This document shows positions 35,170-43,333 of a stretch of DNA of 64,000 nt, one piece after another. The DNA comes from Pedobacter riviphilus (lineage in GTDB: Bacteria; Bacteroidota; Bacteroidia; Sphingobacteriales; Sphingobacteriaceae), in assembly GCF_014692875.1 (NCBI RefSeq), contig NZ_CP061171.1, positions 5,146,001 through 5,210,000 on the forward strand, written 5' to 3'. Every line of letters starts with the position of its first letter. Position 1 is the first letter of the stretch. The notes beneath the pieces are model-generated. The model did no database searches. It was not told where the DNA came from and saw nothing but the letters and a program-made list of their open reading frames with translations. A program made the position numbers and the translations under genes.

Positions 35170-35700
35170 ATGGCAACACTAAACGAATCTCAAAGTGGCA
35201 AGGCTGCAGGAAGAACCAACAAGACAACACCAAGGGTAGATCTTACTGCAATGGTAGATCTGATGTTTTTATTGACTGCATTTTTTATGCTCACTACTTC
35301 ATTAGGATCTTTAAATGCGGCAGATATTGCGAAGCCCGATAAAACGGATATCAATATCGTAGAAAATTATCCCGAGTCACGTACCATGACCATTCTGCTT
35401 GGTAAAAACAATAAGGCTGTTTGCTACATGGGCACAATAGAAAAGGCAAACATGAAAGTTGCCTCGGTAGCTAACATTCAGAAAGAAATTTTTGCAAATG
35501 AGAAACTTGTAGCTAAAACACATCACAATAATCCATCAAAGTATATGATCGTGATTATCAAACCTGGCAAAACCGCCAAGTTCCAGAATTTTGTAGATGT
35601 AATTGACGAAATGAAGATTGCCAATATTAAATCATACGCCATTGACGACGATCATATTGTAGAAAAAGAGATCGCATTTATGAAAATAAATGGTCTTTAA
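35170..35700 (+). CDS. exbD: ExbD/TolR-family biopolymer transport protein, without ExbB partner here
   Basis: 176 residues with the ExbD layout: short cytoplasmic N-terminus (RVDLTAMVDLMFLLTAFFML includes the conserved Asp in the single membrane helix), then a periplasmic domain. ExbD works with ExbB and TonB to energise outer membrane receptors. Neither exbB nor tonB is next to it; Bacteroidota genomes often have several exbD copies, so the partner is probably elsewhere. A shadow ORF at 35130 was rejected. Confidence 0.88.
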   Translation: MATLNESQSGKAAGRTNKTTPRVDLTAMVDLMFLLTAFFMLTTSLGSLNAADIAKPDKTDINIVENYPESRTMTILLGKNNKAVCYMGTIEKANMKVASVANIQKEIFANEKLVAKTHHNNPSKYMIVIIKPGKTAKFQNFVDVIDEMKIANIKSYAIDDDHIVEKEIAFMKINGL

Positions 35701-35869
35701 ATGGTCGGTTCTTACTGTAACTATACTTAAAATAGAGCGAATAAAAAGAATATAAAGCGTTTTAATGTTAATGAATAAATTGAATAGGGTAAATTGTACA
35801 CTATGCTTTTACTAAACACTTGGTTTTTGGCCACTTTAAGGGTGTTTTTTAACAGTATTATAGAAATGT

Positions 35870-35877
35870 TAGGTTTG
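35870..35877 (+). promoter_or_regulatory. possible -7 box (TAGGTTTG) for the peptide locus, with nearby palindrome
   Basis: TAGGTTTG matches the Bacteroidota TAnnTTTG element; no clear -33 TTTG is found. A 6-bp inverted repeat AGATGT-N8-ACATCT (35882-35901) lies at the predicted transcript start and may be an operator. The 306-bp gap 35701-36006 holds nothing else recognisable. Confidence 0.4.
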
Positions 35878-36006
35878 TGTTAGATGTTTAATACTACATC
35901 TGTATAGCTAATATTATTACATTCGTCGAAGTGTTTGGCCAAGCATCAGGCGCATCCCGAAAAGCCTTTAAAAGAGTAGGATCTTAAAACTCAAAAAAAA
36001 TCTAGT

Positions 36007-36213
36007 ATGAAAAGTTTAGAATTAAAAAATCTTGGTGTTAAAGAAATGAACACAACTGAAATGTCTCAAGTTGAAGGTGGTGGTATTATTAATAATACAT
36101 TAAACGAACTTTTAACTTCTCTTGCAGGAACTTTAAATGCAGTTGGTGCAGACACTTCAGCATTTTTAAGCAAAACAGTAACCAATGTTTTGAAACTTGT
36201 TTGGAGTCTATAA
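36007..36213 (+). CDS. double-glycine leader peptide precursor (bacteriocin-like or signalling peptide)
   Basis: 68 residues. The leader MKSLELKNLGVKEMNTTEMS-QVEGG fits the class II double-glycine pattern exactly: G24-G25 at -2/-1, V22 at -4, M19 at -7, E18 at -8, M14 at -12. Cleavage after G25 would release a 43-residue core starting GIINNTLNELLTSLAG and ending LKLVWSL, with no cysteine and an amphipathic, hydrophobic character like pore-forming bacteriocins. The C39 exporter and membrane adaptor encoded directly downstream would process and export it. Whether it kills, signals or is modified is unknown; no immunity gene is evident. Confidence 0.85.
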   Translation: MKSLELKNLGVKEMNTTEMSQVEGGGIINNTLNELLTSLAGTLNAVGADTSAFLSKTVTNVLKLVWSL

Positions 36214-36223
36214 GCAATTTATT

Positions 36224-36258
36224 GCGTCCGCTGTTCTGGTTTTCAGAATAGCGGATGC
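36224..36258 (+). terminator. strong hairpin between peptide gene and exporter genes
   Basis: A 15-bp stem (GCGTCCGCTGTTCTG / CAGAATAGCGGATGC, two G-T pairs, 5-base loop) 10 bp after the peptide stop, followed by only three T. It probably partly terminates or protects the 3' end of the peptide mRNA, giving more peptide than exporter. Confidence 0.65.
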
Positions 36259-36275
36259 TTTACGATTTCAATATT

Positions 36276-37436
36276 ATGGCGCTAACCAGCTACTCTACAG
36301 AAAGAATTTCAAATACCGCTCTCGTTTACCGTTCTCAAATTAGTAAATCAAGCCAGTTAATTTATGTTGTTGCGGTGGCAGCCATTTTAATTGTTTTGAT
36401 TGCCCTTCCCTTTATTAAAATACCCATTAGTATAAATGGTACAGGTATTTTACAATCAACCATCGAAAAAACAGAACTTATTGTCCCGGTTAATGGCCGG
36501 TTGATACAATATCGCCTCTCGGATAATAAAAGACTTAAACAAGGTGATACGCTTTTAGCTATTGATGCCGGTTTACCCAAGCAGCAGGATGCTTTGGTTG
36601 AAACGCGAAAAAATCAGATCGCCCAATTTTTACAGGATATCCGTACGTTACTCTCGTTTAATGGCGGCTCATCGAGCTTACAAACGGGGCAATATGTGGC
36701 ATCCTGGCAACAATATGTGCAAGAATTAAAAAACGCAGGTATTGCGAAAAGACAGGCCGCCAGCACCTTTGCGCGTTACAATAAACTTTATCAGAACAAA
36801 GTGCTAACGCAATCAGAATATGAAAAATACAAATACGAACTCGAGCAGGCCGAATCGGTTTACTTAATGGTACGTACTAAATATAAAACGCAATGGCAAA
36901 CGGAAGCCAATGGTTACCGCAACGAACTGCGCCAGCTTTCTGGGCAGCAGGCAGAACTTAACGAGCAGAAAAAACAATATGTACTACGTGCGCCGATTGA
37001 TGGTTCTGTGCAGAGTTTAATCGGCTTGCAAAATGGTGCGTATGTATTTGCGAACCAAAAAATAGGAGAGGTTTCACCAGATGCCGGCTTGGCCGCTTAT
37101 TGTTACATCAACCCTTCAGATATCGGCCTCATTAGAAAAGGACAGGAAGTGCACTTCCAGATTAATGCTTATAATTATAATCAGTGGGGTTTGGCAATAG
37201 GGAAAGTGATTGATATTTCAGATGATATTGTTATTTTAAATGGTAACCAGCCTGCTTTTAAAGTAAAGTGTTTAATGGATAAAAATTTTCTGATGTTAAA
37301 GAATGGTTATAAAGGATACCTCAAAAAAGGAATGAATTTTACCGCCCGCTTTAAAGTAACAGACCGTAGTTTATACCAATTACTTTACGATAAGGTAGAT
37401 GATTGGGTTAATCCAAACTTAATCCAAAAAACATAA
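36276..37436 (+). CDS. HlyD-family membrane fusion protein for peptide export
   Basis: 386 residues from the ATG at 36276; an ATG at 36255 lies inside the hairpin and is less likely. One membrane segment near the N-terminus (residues about 18-45, VVAVAAILIVLIALPFIKI), a lipoyl/barrel-sandwich half (GTGILQSTIEKTELIVPVNG), a long coiled coil (about 110-225), and the returning half (APIDGSVQSLIGLQNGAYVF). It bridges the inner membrane exporter encoded 5 bp downstream to an outer membrane channel, which is not encoded here. Confidence 0.92.
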   Translation: MALTSYSTERISNTALVYRSQISKSSQLIYVVAVAAILIVLIALPFIKIPISINGTGILQSTIEKTELIVPVNGRLIQYRLSDNKRLKQGDTLLAIDAGLPKQQDALVETRKNQIAQFLQDIRTLLSFNGGSSSLQTGQYVASWQQYVQELKNAGIAKRQAASTFARYNKLYQNKVLTQSEYEKYKYELEQAESVYLMVRTKYKTQWQTEANGYRNELRQLSGQQAELNEQKKQYVLRAPIDGSVQSLIGLQNGAYVFANQKIGEVSPDAGLAAYCYINPSDIGLIRKGQEVHFQINAYNYNQWGLAIGKVIDISDDIVILNGNQPAFKVKCLMDKNFLMLKNGYKGYLKKGMNFTARFKVTDRSLYQLLYDKVDDWVNPNLIQKT

Positions 37437-37441
37437 AGGCA

Positions 37442-39553
37442 ATGAGTACAAAGGTTAAGCAACGAGATATAACAGATTGTGGTGCGGCTTGTCTGGCTTC
37501 AATTGCTGCTCATTATAAGCTGGATTTGGCCGTTGCCCGCATCAGGCAGCTGGCCGGAACCGATAAAAAAGGTACGACCGTTTTAGGACTTGTAGAAGCG
37601 GCTCAGAAATTAGGATTTGAAGCGAAAGGGGTAAAAGCACCTTTCGATAGTTTGTTTAAAATACCTACGCCCGCTATAGCACATATCATTGTGAATGATA
37701 TCCTTCAGCATTATGTAGTGATTTATAAAGTAAATGGCAAGTTTATAGAGGTGATGGACCCTATAGATGGGAAAGTGCACCGTAAAACACATGATGAATT
37801 CAAAAAGGAGTGGACTGGTGCTTTAGTCTTATTGTTGCCATCAGAAGATTTTCAGATCGGCAATGAAAAAAAATCAATCCAGGGTAGATTTTGGAGTTTG
37901 ATTAAACCGCACAAAGGCATTCTGACGCAAGTTTTATTTGGTGCTATTGTTTATACTGTACTGGGTTTATCAACCTCTATTTTTGTTCAGAAGCTAGTCG
38001 ATTTTGTGCTGGTAGATGGTAACCATAACCTGCTAAACCTCATGAGTATAGCCATGATGGTTATTCTGATGGTACAGTTGTTTATTGGCTCGGCAAAAAC
38101 AATTTTTACCTTAAAAACTGGTCAGCTAATCGATTCGCAGCTTATTTTAGGCTACTACAAACACCTGCTCCGTTTGCCACAGCAGTTTTTTGATACCATG
38201 CGGGTGGGCGAAATTATTTCGAGGATTAATGATGCCGTAAAAATCAGAACGTTTTTAAATGATGTATGCGTAAATTTTGTAGTCAACATTTTTATTGTTT
38301 TCTTCTCGTTCATCATGATGTTTACGTACTACTGGAAATTGGCACTCATTACGCTTACCGTTATCCCGCTGTATCTGATTATTTATGCAATTACCGATAA
38401 ATTTAACAAACGTACGCAACGGAGGTTGATGGAAGATGCTGCCGAGCTCGAATCTCAATTGGTAGAAAGCTTAAACGCGGTAGGTACCATTAAACGTTTC
38501 GGCTTAGAAGATCATGCCAACGACAAAACCGAAACCCGTTTCATTAAATTGCTCCAGGCAGGCTTTAAATCGAATATTAATGCTGTTGTATCGGGTACTT
38601 CTACCGAGTTTATCTCACGCATGATTACAATTGTATTGCTTTGGGTAGGTGCAGGTTACGTATTAAGCAATTCGATTACACCAGGAGAATTACTGTCGTT
38701 TTATACTTTGATCGGTTATTTTACGGGACCAGTTTCCTCTTTAATCGGAATGAATAAAACCGTACAAGATGCTGTTATTGCGGCCGATAGGCTGTTCGAA
38801 ATTATGGACCTGGAACGTGAAAGTGATGAGAACCAAATTGAATTAAGTACTGATAAAGTTGGCGATATACACTTCGAAAACGTTTCTTTCCGCTATGGGG
38901 CGAGGTTGCCCGTTTTCGAGAACCTAAATTTAACCATTCCACAGGGTAAATTTACAGCCATTGTGGGCGAGAGCGGATCAGGGAAATCAACTTTAATGTC
39001 TATCCTACAGAATATTTATCCTATTCAGGCGGGCAATGTGCGCATAGGTAAATACGATCTCAAATACATTACCAATTCGTCGCTTCGTAGAATGGTATCG
39101 GTAGTGCCCCAGCAGATTGATTTATTTGCAGGTAATGTAATCGATAATATTGCTATTGGCGAAGAAGAACCCGATATGCAAAGGATTATTGATATTGCCA
39201 CTAAATTGGGTTTAATTGGTTTTATTGAGGCTTTACCTAAAGGATTTCAAACTTATTTGGGTGAAAATGGTACATCATTATCGGGCGGGCAAAGGCAGCG
39301 TATTGCCATTGCAAGGGCTTTATATCGCGATCCTGAAATTCTGATTTTAGATGAGGCCACCTCATCGCTAGATTCGGTTTCTGAGCAGCATGTACAACGG
39401 ATGATCGAACTTTTAAAAGAAGAGCATAAAACGGTAATTGTAATAACCCACCGATCGAGTACACTGAATAATGCCGATAAAATTATTGTATTGGATAAAG
39501 GTGTAGTGGTAGAGCAGGGCAGCCACCAGGAACTGAAATACCATTTGGCCTAA
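37442..39553 (+). CDS. peptidase-containing ABC exporter (C39 family, PCAT)
   Basis: 703 residues. The N-terminal C39 peptidase has QRDITDCGAACLASIAAHY with catalytic C13 and the later HYVVIYKVNGKFIEVMDP His/Asp block. Six-helix membrane domain about 150-430. Nucleotide-binding domain: Walker A GESGSGKST, signature LSGGQRQRIAIARAL, Walker B ILILDEATSSLD. It cuts the leader after Gly-Gly and exports the core peptide. The 36007 precursor has exactly the leader this type of peptidase recognises. Confidence 0.95.
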   Translation: MSTKVKQRDITDCGAACLASIAAHYKLDLAVARIRQLAGTDKKGTTVLGLVEAAQKLGFEAKGVKAPFDSLFKIPTPAIAHIIVNDILQHYVVIYKVNGKFIEVMDPIDGKVHRKTHDEFKKEWTGALVLLLPSEDFQIGNEKKSIQGRFWSLIKPHKGILTQVLFGAIVYTVLGLSTSIFVQKLVDFVLVDGNHNLLNLMSIAMMVILMVQLFIGSAKTIFTLKTGQLIDSQLILGYYKHLLRLPQQFFDTMRVGEIISRINDAVKIRTFLNDVCVNFVVNIFIVFFSFIMMFTYYWKLALITLTVIPLYLIIYAITDKFNKRTQRRLMEDAAELESQLVESLNAVGTIKRFGLEDHANDKTETRFIKLLQAGFKSNINAVVSGTSTEFISRMITIVLLWVGAGYVLSNSITPGELLSFYTLIGYFTGPVSSLIGMNKTVQDAVIAADRLFEIMDLERESDENQIELSTDKVGDIHFENVSFRYGARLPVFENLNLTIPQGKFTAIVGESGSGKSTLMSILQNIYPIQAGNVRIGKYDLKYITNSSLRRMVSVVPQQIDLFAGNVIDNIAIGEEEPDMQRIIDIATKLGLIGFIEALPKGFQTYLGENGTSLSGGQRQRIAIARALYRDPEILILDEATSSLDSVSEQHVQRMIELLKEEHKTVIVITHRSSTLNNADKIIVLDKGVVVEQGSHQELKYHLA

Positions 39554-39600
39554 CTAACGAAGTTAGGAGGGTACGAGTGTTAGGAAACTTCGTTAGTTTA
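39551..39600 (+). terminator. hairpin at the end of the peptide-export locus
   Basis: A 13-bp perfect inverted repeat (AACTAACGAAGTT / AACTTCGTTAGTT) with a 21-base loop overlapping the exporter stop codon. Few T follow, so it may also be mRNA protection or part of a repeat. Confidence 0.5.
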
Positions 39601-39630
39601 GCGGAGGGAGAAAGCCTAGATATTTATATT

Positions 39631-39937
39631 GTTTTTTTTGGAAAGCAATTGCAGTAAGTCTTTTTAATGTTCGTCCTGCTTTTTGCTTGTAGTCCCGATT
39701 AGAAAAAAATCGGGAGCTACCGCGTCAATCAGGTTTGGGTAGGTTAGGCTTTTGCTACTATTAACGGAGGTCTGCACAGTTCGAGAGTATTTATTTCTTA
39801 GTAAGATTTCTTTCCCAAGAACCACCAGCCCAGGTTAACTAAACCCGGACAGGAGCGAACACCGAACGCCGTGAGGTAAAGCGGATGGCGGGGCTTTCGG
39901 AACCGATGTGCGCAGAACCCTGCTTTTCAAAAAAAAC
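39631..39937. repeat. MITE-like interspersed element, copy A (307 bp)
   Basis: Terminal inverted repeats of 17 bp with one mismatch (GTTTTTTTTGGAAAGCA / TGCTTTTCAAAAAAAAC). The right third (AAACCCGGACAGGAGCGAAC, then AAAGCGGATGGCGGGG) matches copy C on the opposite strand; the left end (GGAAAGCAATTGCAGTA) matches copy B. No credible protein. Internal hairpin CCCGATT/AATCGGG near 39694-39714. Confidence 0.65.
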
Positions 39938-40002
39938 GCTTGGATACTTATGAATTCTGCTATTGCCGTTAGCCCTTGTCGACTTCGTAAGTCTAAAACA
40001 AG

Positions 40003-40037
40003 AAAAGGCGTTCTGCATATTTGCAAAACGCCTTTTT
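40003..40037. terminator. terminator of metK
   Basis: AAAAGGCGTT / AACGCCTTTT, 10-bp perfect stem with a 14-base loop, lies about 20 bp after the metK stop on the minus strand and works in both directions. Confidence 0.8.
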
Positions 40038-40057
40038 CTATAAAATTATTTGAAGAA

Positions 40058-41308
40058 TTAAATGCCGAAAGCAGCTTTAACCTGATCTACGTAATCTAAT
40101 TTTTCCCAGGTAAACAAATCAACAGTAACTGTTTTTTCTTCACCGTTTGGTGTTCTGAAAGTTTTGGTAACTGTTTCTGGTGTGCGGCCCATGTGCCCAT
40201 AAGCAGCCGTTTCGCTGTAAATTGGGTTTCTTAATTTTAAACGTTGCTCAATAAAATAAGGGCGCATATCGAAAATCGATTCTACAATTTTAGCAATCTC
40301 GCCATCCGTTTTTCCTACTTTACCAGTGCCATAAGTATTGATATAAATACCCATTGGTTTAGCAACACCGATAGCGTATGATACCTGAACTAAAATTTCG
40401 TCGGCTACACCAGCTGCCACTAAGTTTTTAGCAATATGGCGTGTAGCATAAGCTGCACTTCTATCTACCTTACTTGGATCTTTACCAGAGAAAGCACCAC
40501 CGCCATGTGCACCTTTACCGCCGTAAGTATCAACAATAATTTTTCTTCCCGTTAAACCAGTATCGCCATGCGGACCGCCGATTACAAATTTACCGGTTGG
40601 GTTAATGTGGTATTCAATTTTATCATTAAATAAATGTGCGTAAGCAGGGTTGGCTTTTATAATTCTTGGAATCAGAATATTCACTAAGTCAGTTTTGATT
40701 TTAGCCAACATTGCGGCCTCTTCATCAAAATCATCGTGCTGTGTAGAAATTACAATCGCATCGATACGCACTGGTTTGTTGTTATCGTCGTACTCTAAAG
40801 TAACCTGGCTTTTTGCATCAGGGCGTAAATAAGTAATTTCGTTATTTTCGCGGCGTAAAACAGCTAATTCCTGTAATAACTTATGAGAAAGATTTAATGC
40901 CAAAGGCATGTAGTCTTCGGTTTCGTTCGTAGCATAACCAAACATCATACCCTGATCGCCAGCACCTTGTTCTTCTTTGTTGCTTCTGTCTACACCTTGG
41001 TTAATATCTTGAGATTGCTCGTGTATTGCCGATAAAATTCCGCAAGAGTTGGCCTCAAACATATACTCGCTTTTGGTGTAACCAATTTTCTTAATTACAT
41101 CGCGGGCAATTTGTTGTACATCTAAATATGTTTTAGATTTTACCTCACCAGCCAAAATAACCTGACCAGTAGTTACCAAAGTTTCGCAAGCAACCTTTGA
41201 TTCTGGATCGAAAGCTAAAAAGTTATCAATTAATGCATCCGAAATTTGATCGGCGATTTTATCCGGGTGGCCTTCAGAAACAGATTCTGATGTAAATAAA
41301 TATGACAT
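40058..41308 (-). CDS. metK: S-adenosylmethionine synthase
   Basis: 416 residues. It makes SAM from methionine and ATP. Motifs: [16 protein letters not shown] at the N-terminus, [12 protein letters not shown] (methionine/ATP site), and the glycine-rich P-loop-like GGGAFSGKD. The 5' leader carries a SAM-II riboswitch, so SAM represses its own synthase. The gene ends before a bidirectional terminator. Confidence 0.97.
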   Translation of the reverse strand: MSYLFTSESVSEGHPDKIADQISDALIDNFLAFDPESKVACETLVTTGQVILAGEVKSKTYLDVQQIARDVIKKIGYTKSEYMFEANSCGILSAIHEQSQDINQGVDRSNKEEQGAGDQGMMFGYATNETEDYMPLALNLSHKLLQELAVLRRENNEITYLRPDAKSQVTLEYDDNNKPVRIDAIVISTQHDDFDEEAAMLAKIKTDLVNILIPRIIKANPAYAHLFNDKIEYHINPTGKFVIGGPHGDTGLTGRKIIVDTYGGKGAHGGGAFSGKDPSKVDRSAAYATRHIAKNLVAAGVADEILVQVSYAIGVAKPMGIYINTYGTGKVGKTDGEIAKIVESIFDMRPYFIEQRLKLRNPIYSETAAYGHMGRTPETVTKTFRTPNGEEKTVTVDLFTWEKLDYVDQVKAAFGI

Positions 41309-41385
41309 TTATTAAATAAATTAATGGTAAATAAACAAATTAATACTTGCCAAACCCCTTGGAAACAGGTGTTTAAATGATTGAA

Positions 41386-41462
41386 AGGAGGCATTAGCAA
41401 TTTTTTTAAGTGGTTGCAATCCGGTCCCGAGGTGTCGGGATAGCAAATCAATCCACTTTTTT
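41386..41462 (-). promoter_or_regulatory. SAM-II riboswitch in the metK leader
   Basis: On the minus strand the leader reads AAGTGG-ATTGATTTGC ... GGATTGCAA-CCACTT-AAAAAAATTGCTAATGCC. The outer stem AAGTGG/CCACTT (41453-41458 with 41408-41413) plus GATTT, ATTGCAA and the A-rich-GCTAA block match the SAM-II pseudoknot fold known from alphaproteobacteria and Bacteroidota. The loop holds an extra hairpin CCCGA/TCGGG. It lies about 78 bp before the start codon; binding SAM should lower metK expression. Identified by motif reading, not by covariance search. Confidence 0.8.
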
Positions 41463-41469
41463 ACTGGTG

Positions 41470-41500
41470 CAAAATTAGCATATTTTCTTTATTTCAAAAA
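41470..41500 (-). promoter_or_regulatory. metK promoter
   Basis: Minus-strand -7 box TAATTTTG (41477 to 41470) with a -33 box TTTTTG (41500 to 41495), spacing 17 bp, close to the Bacteroidota consensus. The predicted start of transcription, about 41463, coincides with the first base of the riboswitch, which supports both calls. Confidence 0.7.
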
Positions 41501-41512
41501 TTATAGATTATT

Positions 41513-42415
41513 TTGTGCATTCATTCTTACACTTTGCACACAAAGATTAATATCCTCTTTATTATAAACCCTATCTCTGGTGGGAGAGGGAAGTTGCGCA
41601 TCCCCGATTTTATTGATCAATATCTGGATAAGGAAAAATTTAGCCCAAACTTTGTTTTTAGCGAATATGTTGGTCATGCCGGCGAACTGGCAGATGAAGC
41701 GGCGACTAAAAATTTTGATGTAATCGTAGCTGCAGGTGGCGATGGTACCATTAACGAGGTAGCCAGTAAAGTGTTAAAACACCATAAAATTTTAGGGATT
41801 TTACCGCTTGGATCGGGAAATGGCCTCGCCAGGTTTTTAAGGATATCGAAAAATTTAAGATATGCACTTTCATTGATCAATAATTTTAAGGTTGATGAGA
41901 TTGATACTGCAGAGTTTAATAACAAGTGTTTTTTTAATCTGGCCGGTATGGGATTTGATGCCCATTTGAGCGCTGTTTTTTCAAAAGATAAAAAACGCGG
42001 GCTTTCGGGCTATGTAAAATTGGGTTTCAAGGAGGTTTTTAATTACAAGCCTCAAACCTATCAGCTTAATATCGACGGGACTGAATACACCAAAAAAGCT
42101 TTTGCTATTAGCATTGCCAATTCGTCTCAGTATGGAAACGATGTTTATATCTCGCCAAATGCCTCGGTAAAAGACGGATTGCTTGATGTGTGCATTATTA
42201 AGCCTTTCCCGATAATAAAATTACCAATATTGGGTTATGTAATGTTGAGGGGCAAGGCAGAAAGCTCTGATATGATTGAGATTATTAAAGGAAAAAATAT
42301 TAAAATTACAAGGGAAATGGCGGGTGCAGTGCACGTTGATGGCGAACCTTTGCAGATGGGAACAGCGATAGAAGCGAAGATAAAGCCACTCTCGCTCAAA
42401 GTGATTGTGCCTTAG
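41513..42415 (+). CDS. diacylglycerol kinase-like lipid kinase (YegS/BmrU type)
   Basis: About 300 residues. NAD-kinase-like fold with INPISGGRGK near the N-terminus, the nucleotide signature VAAGGDGTINEVA and ILPLGSGNGLARFL, and FNLAGMGFDAHLSA. It phosphorylates a lipid such as diacylglycerol or a sphingoid base; the latter is plausible because Sphingobacteriaceae make sphingolipids. No ATG precedes the first motif, so the start must be a TTG (41513 or 41534), which is unusual. It diverges from metK. Confidence 0.9.
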   Translation: MCIHSYTLHTKINILFIINPISGGRGKLRIPDFIDQYLDKEKFSPNFVFSEYVGHAGELADEAATKNFDVIVAAGGDGTINEVASKVLKHHKILGILPLGSGNGLARFLRISKNLRYALSLINNFKVDEIDTAEFNNKCFFNLAGMGFDAHLSAVFSKDKKRGLSGYVKLGFKEVFNYKPQTYQLNIDGTEYTKKAFAISIANSSQYGNDVYISPNASVKDGLLDVCIIKPFPIIKLPILGYVMLRGKAESSDMIEIIKGKNIKITREMAGAVHVDGEPLQMGTAIEAKIKPLSLKVIVP

Positions 42416-42545
42416 CATGTGGCGTTTAGTGGTTGGCGGAGTATATTGCCTCGTGCGCTCAAATCTAGCCTTACTACAAATTCTTAAACTATGCACCCAA
42501 ACTAATGAACCAATGGCCAGTGAGCCAATGAACCTTTTATAAAAC

Positions 42546-42920
42546 ATGAAACCAAAGAAAAACAGTTTAAGCGATCTTGGCGGAATTATGTATTCTACCA
42601 ATCCGGAGTTTGAATACGAAGAAGAAGTTGATAATACCGTTACCTCGCCGAATAACCAGCAGGATTTAAGGGTAATGCTCGATAAAAAGAACCGAGGTGG
42701 TAAAGCGGTAACCTTAATTACAGGTTTTAAAGGCCGTACTGAAGATTTAGAGGTATTAGGCAAAATGCTTAAAACCAAATGTGGTGTAGGTGGCTCTGTT
42801 AAAGACGGAGAAATCATGATCCAGGGCGATGTACGCGATAAAGTAATGGGCATCTTGCAGAAGGATGGGTATAAAGTGAAGAAAGCCGGGGATAGTATAA
42901 TATGGTTAAATTATAATTAA
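42546..42920 (+). CDS. SUI1/eIF1-like translation factor
   Basis: 124 residues. An acidic N-terminal ~45 residues is followed by the SUI1 fold (LITGFKGRTEDLEVLGKMLK, KCGVGGSVKDGEIMIQGDVR). Bacterial members of this family (YciH-like) bind the small ribosomal subunit and affect start selection. Monocistronic, followed by a palindromic repeat. Confidence 0.9.
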   Translation: MKPKKNSLSDLGGIMYSTNPEFEYEEEVDNTVTSPNNQQDLRVMLDKKNRGGKAVTLITGFKGRTEDLEVLGKMLKTKCGVGGSVKDGEIMIQGDVRDKVMGILQKDGYKVKKAGDSIIWLNYN

Positions 42921-42926
42921 AAGCGG

Positions 42927-43012
42927 TGTCATCCTGAGCGTAGTCGAAGAATCTTTTTTAGCATTCATCGCGAGTATGAAAGATTGCTTCGTTGTTCCCC
43001 CTCGAAATTGAC
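42927..43012. repeat. REP-like repeat, family 2
   Basis: GTGTCATCCTGAGCGTAGTCGAAGAATC at the left, a weakly paired right end near TTGACG. The TCCTGAGC...GTCGAAG core recurs inverted at 56889-56966. Confidence 0.55.
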
Positions 43013-43132
43013 GTCCTCTTAAGATACTAAAAAACTCCCTCTTAATCCTCATCAAAACCTACCCAATACTCAATATTGGTTTTTAAATGTATACCGAGAA
43101 ACTACTTTCGCTAAACATTTAAATCAATCAAT

Positions 43133-43333
43133 ATGAAACAGTTATTATTTTTATTCTTTTTTATCATTTCTTTCGGCCTACAGGCTGCCTATGCAGAATT
43201 TTTGAATCTTGGTGCGGCAGAAATAATAATGCTTTTGGTTGTAGGCTTTTTTGCTTTGACCTTCGTTGTAGGCTTTATTTTTTTATGTTTATACCTAATT
43301 GGACGTGTTAAGTCTGCTAAAAATGAAAAATAA
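43133..43333 (+). CDS. small membrane protein, stand-alone copy of the LytTR regulator's membrane module
   Basis: 66 residues: signal-like start (MKQLLFLFFFIISFGLQAAY), then EFLNLGAAEIIMLLVVGFF and a second hydrophobic stretch ending LYLIGRVK. The region is paralogous to the first 60 residues of the next gene (YADFLNMGSAEIIMLLVAGL), which overlaps it by 11 bp. The segment xFLNxGxAEIIMLLV somewhat recalls TatA-like helices. Probably a membrane partner of the regulator; function unknown. Confidence 0.8.
   Translation: MKQLLFLFFFIISFGLQAAYAEFLNLGAAEIIMLLVVGFFALTFVVGFIFLCLYLIGRVKSAKNEK

Noticed and set aside
35130..35342. Small plus ORF overlapping exbD
   Set aside because: Different frame inside the real exbD coding region.
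39835..40099. ORFs next to the MITE-like element A
   Set aside because: They run across the terminal repeat and metK terminator; not protein-like.
41230..41451. Minus ORF over the metK leader
   Set aside because: It overlaps the riboswitch and the metK start in another frame; no homology features.
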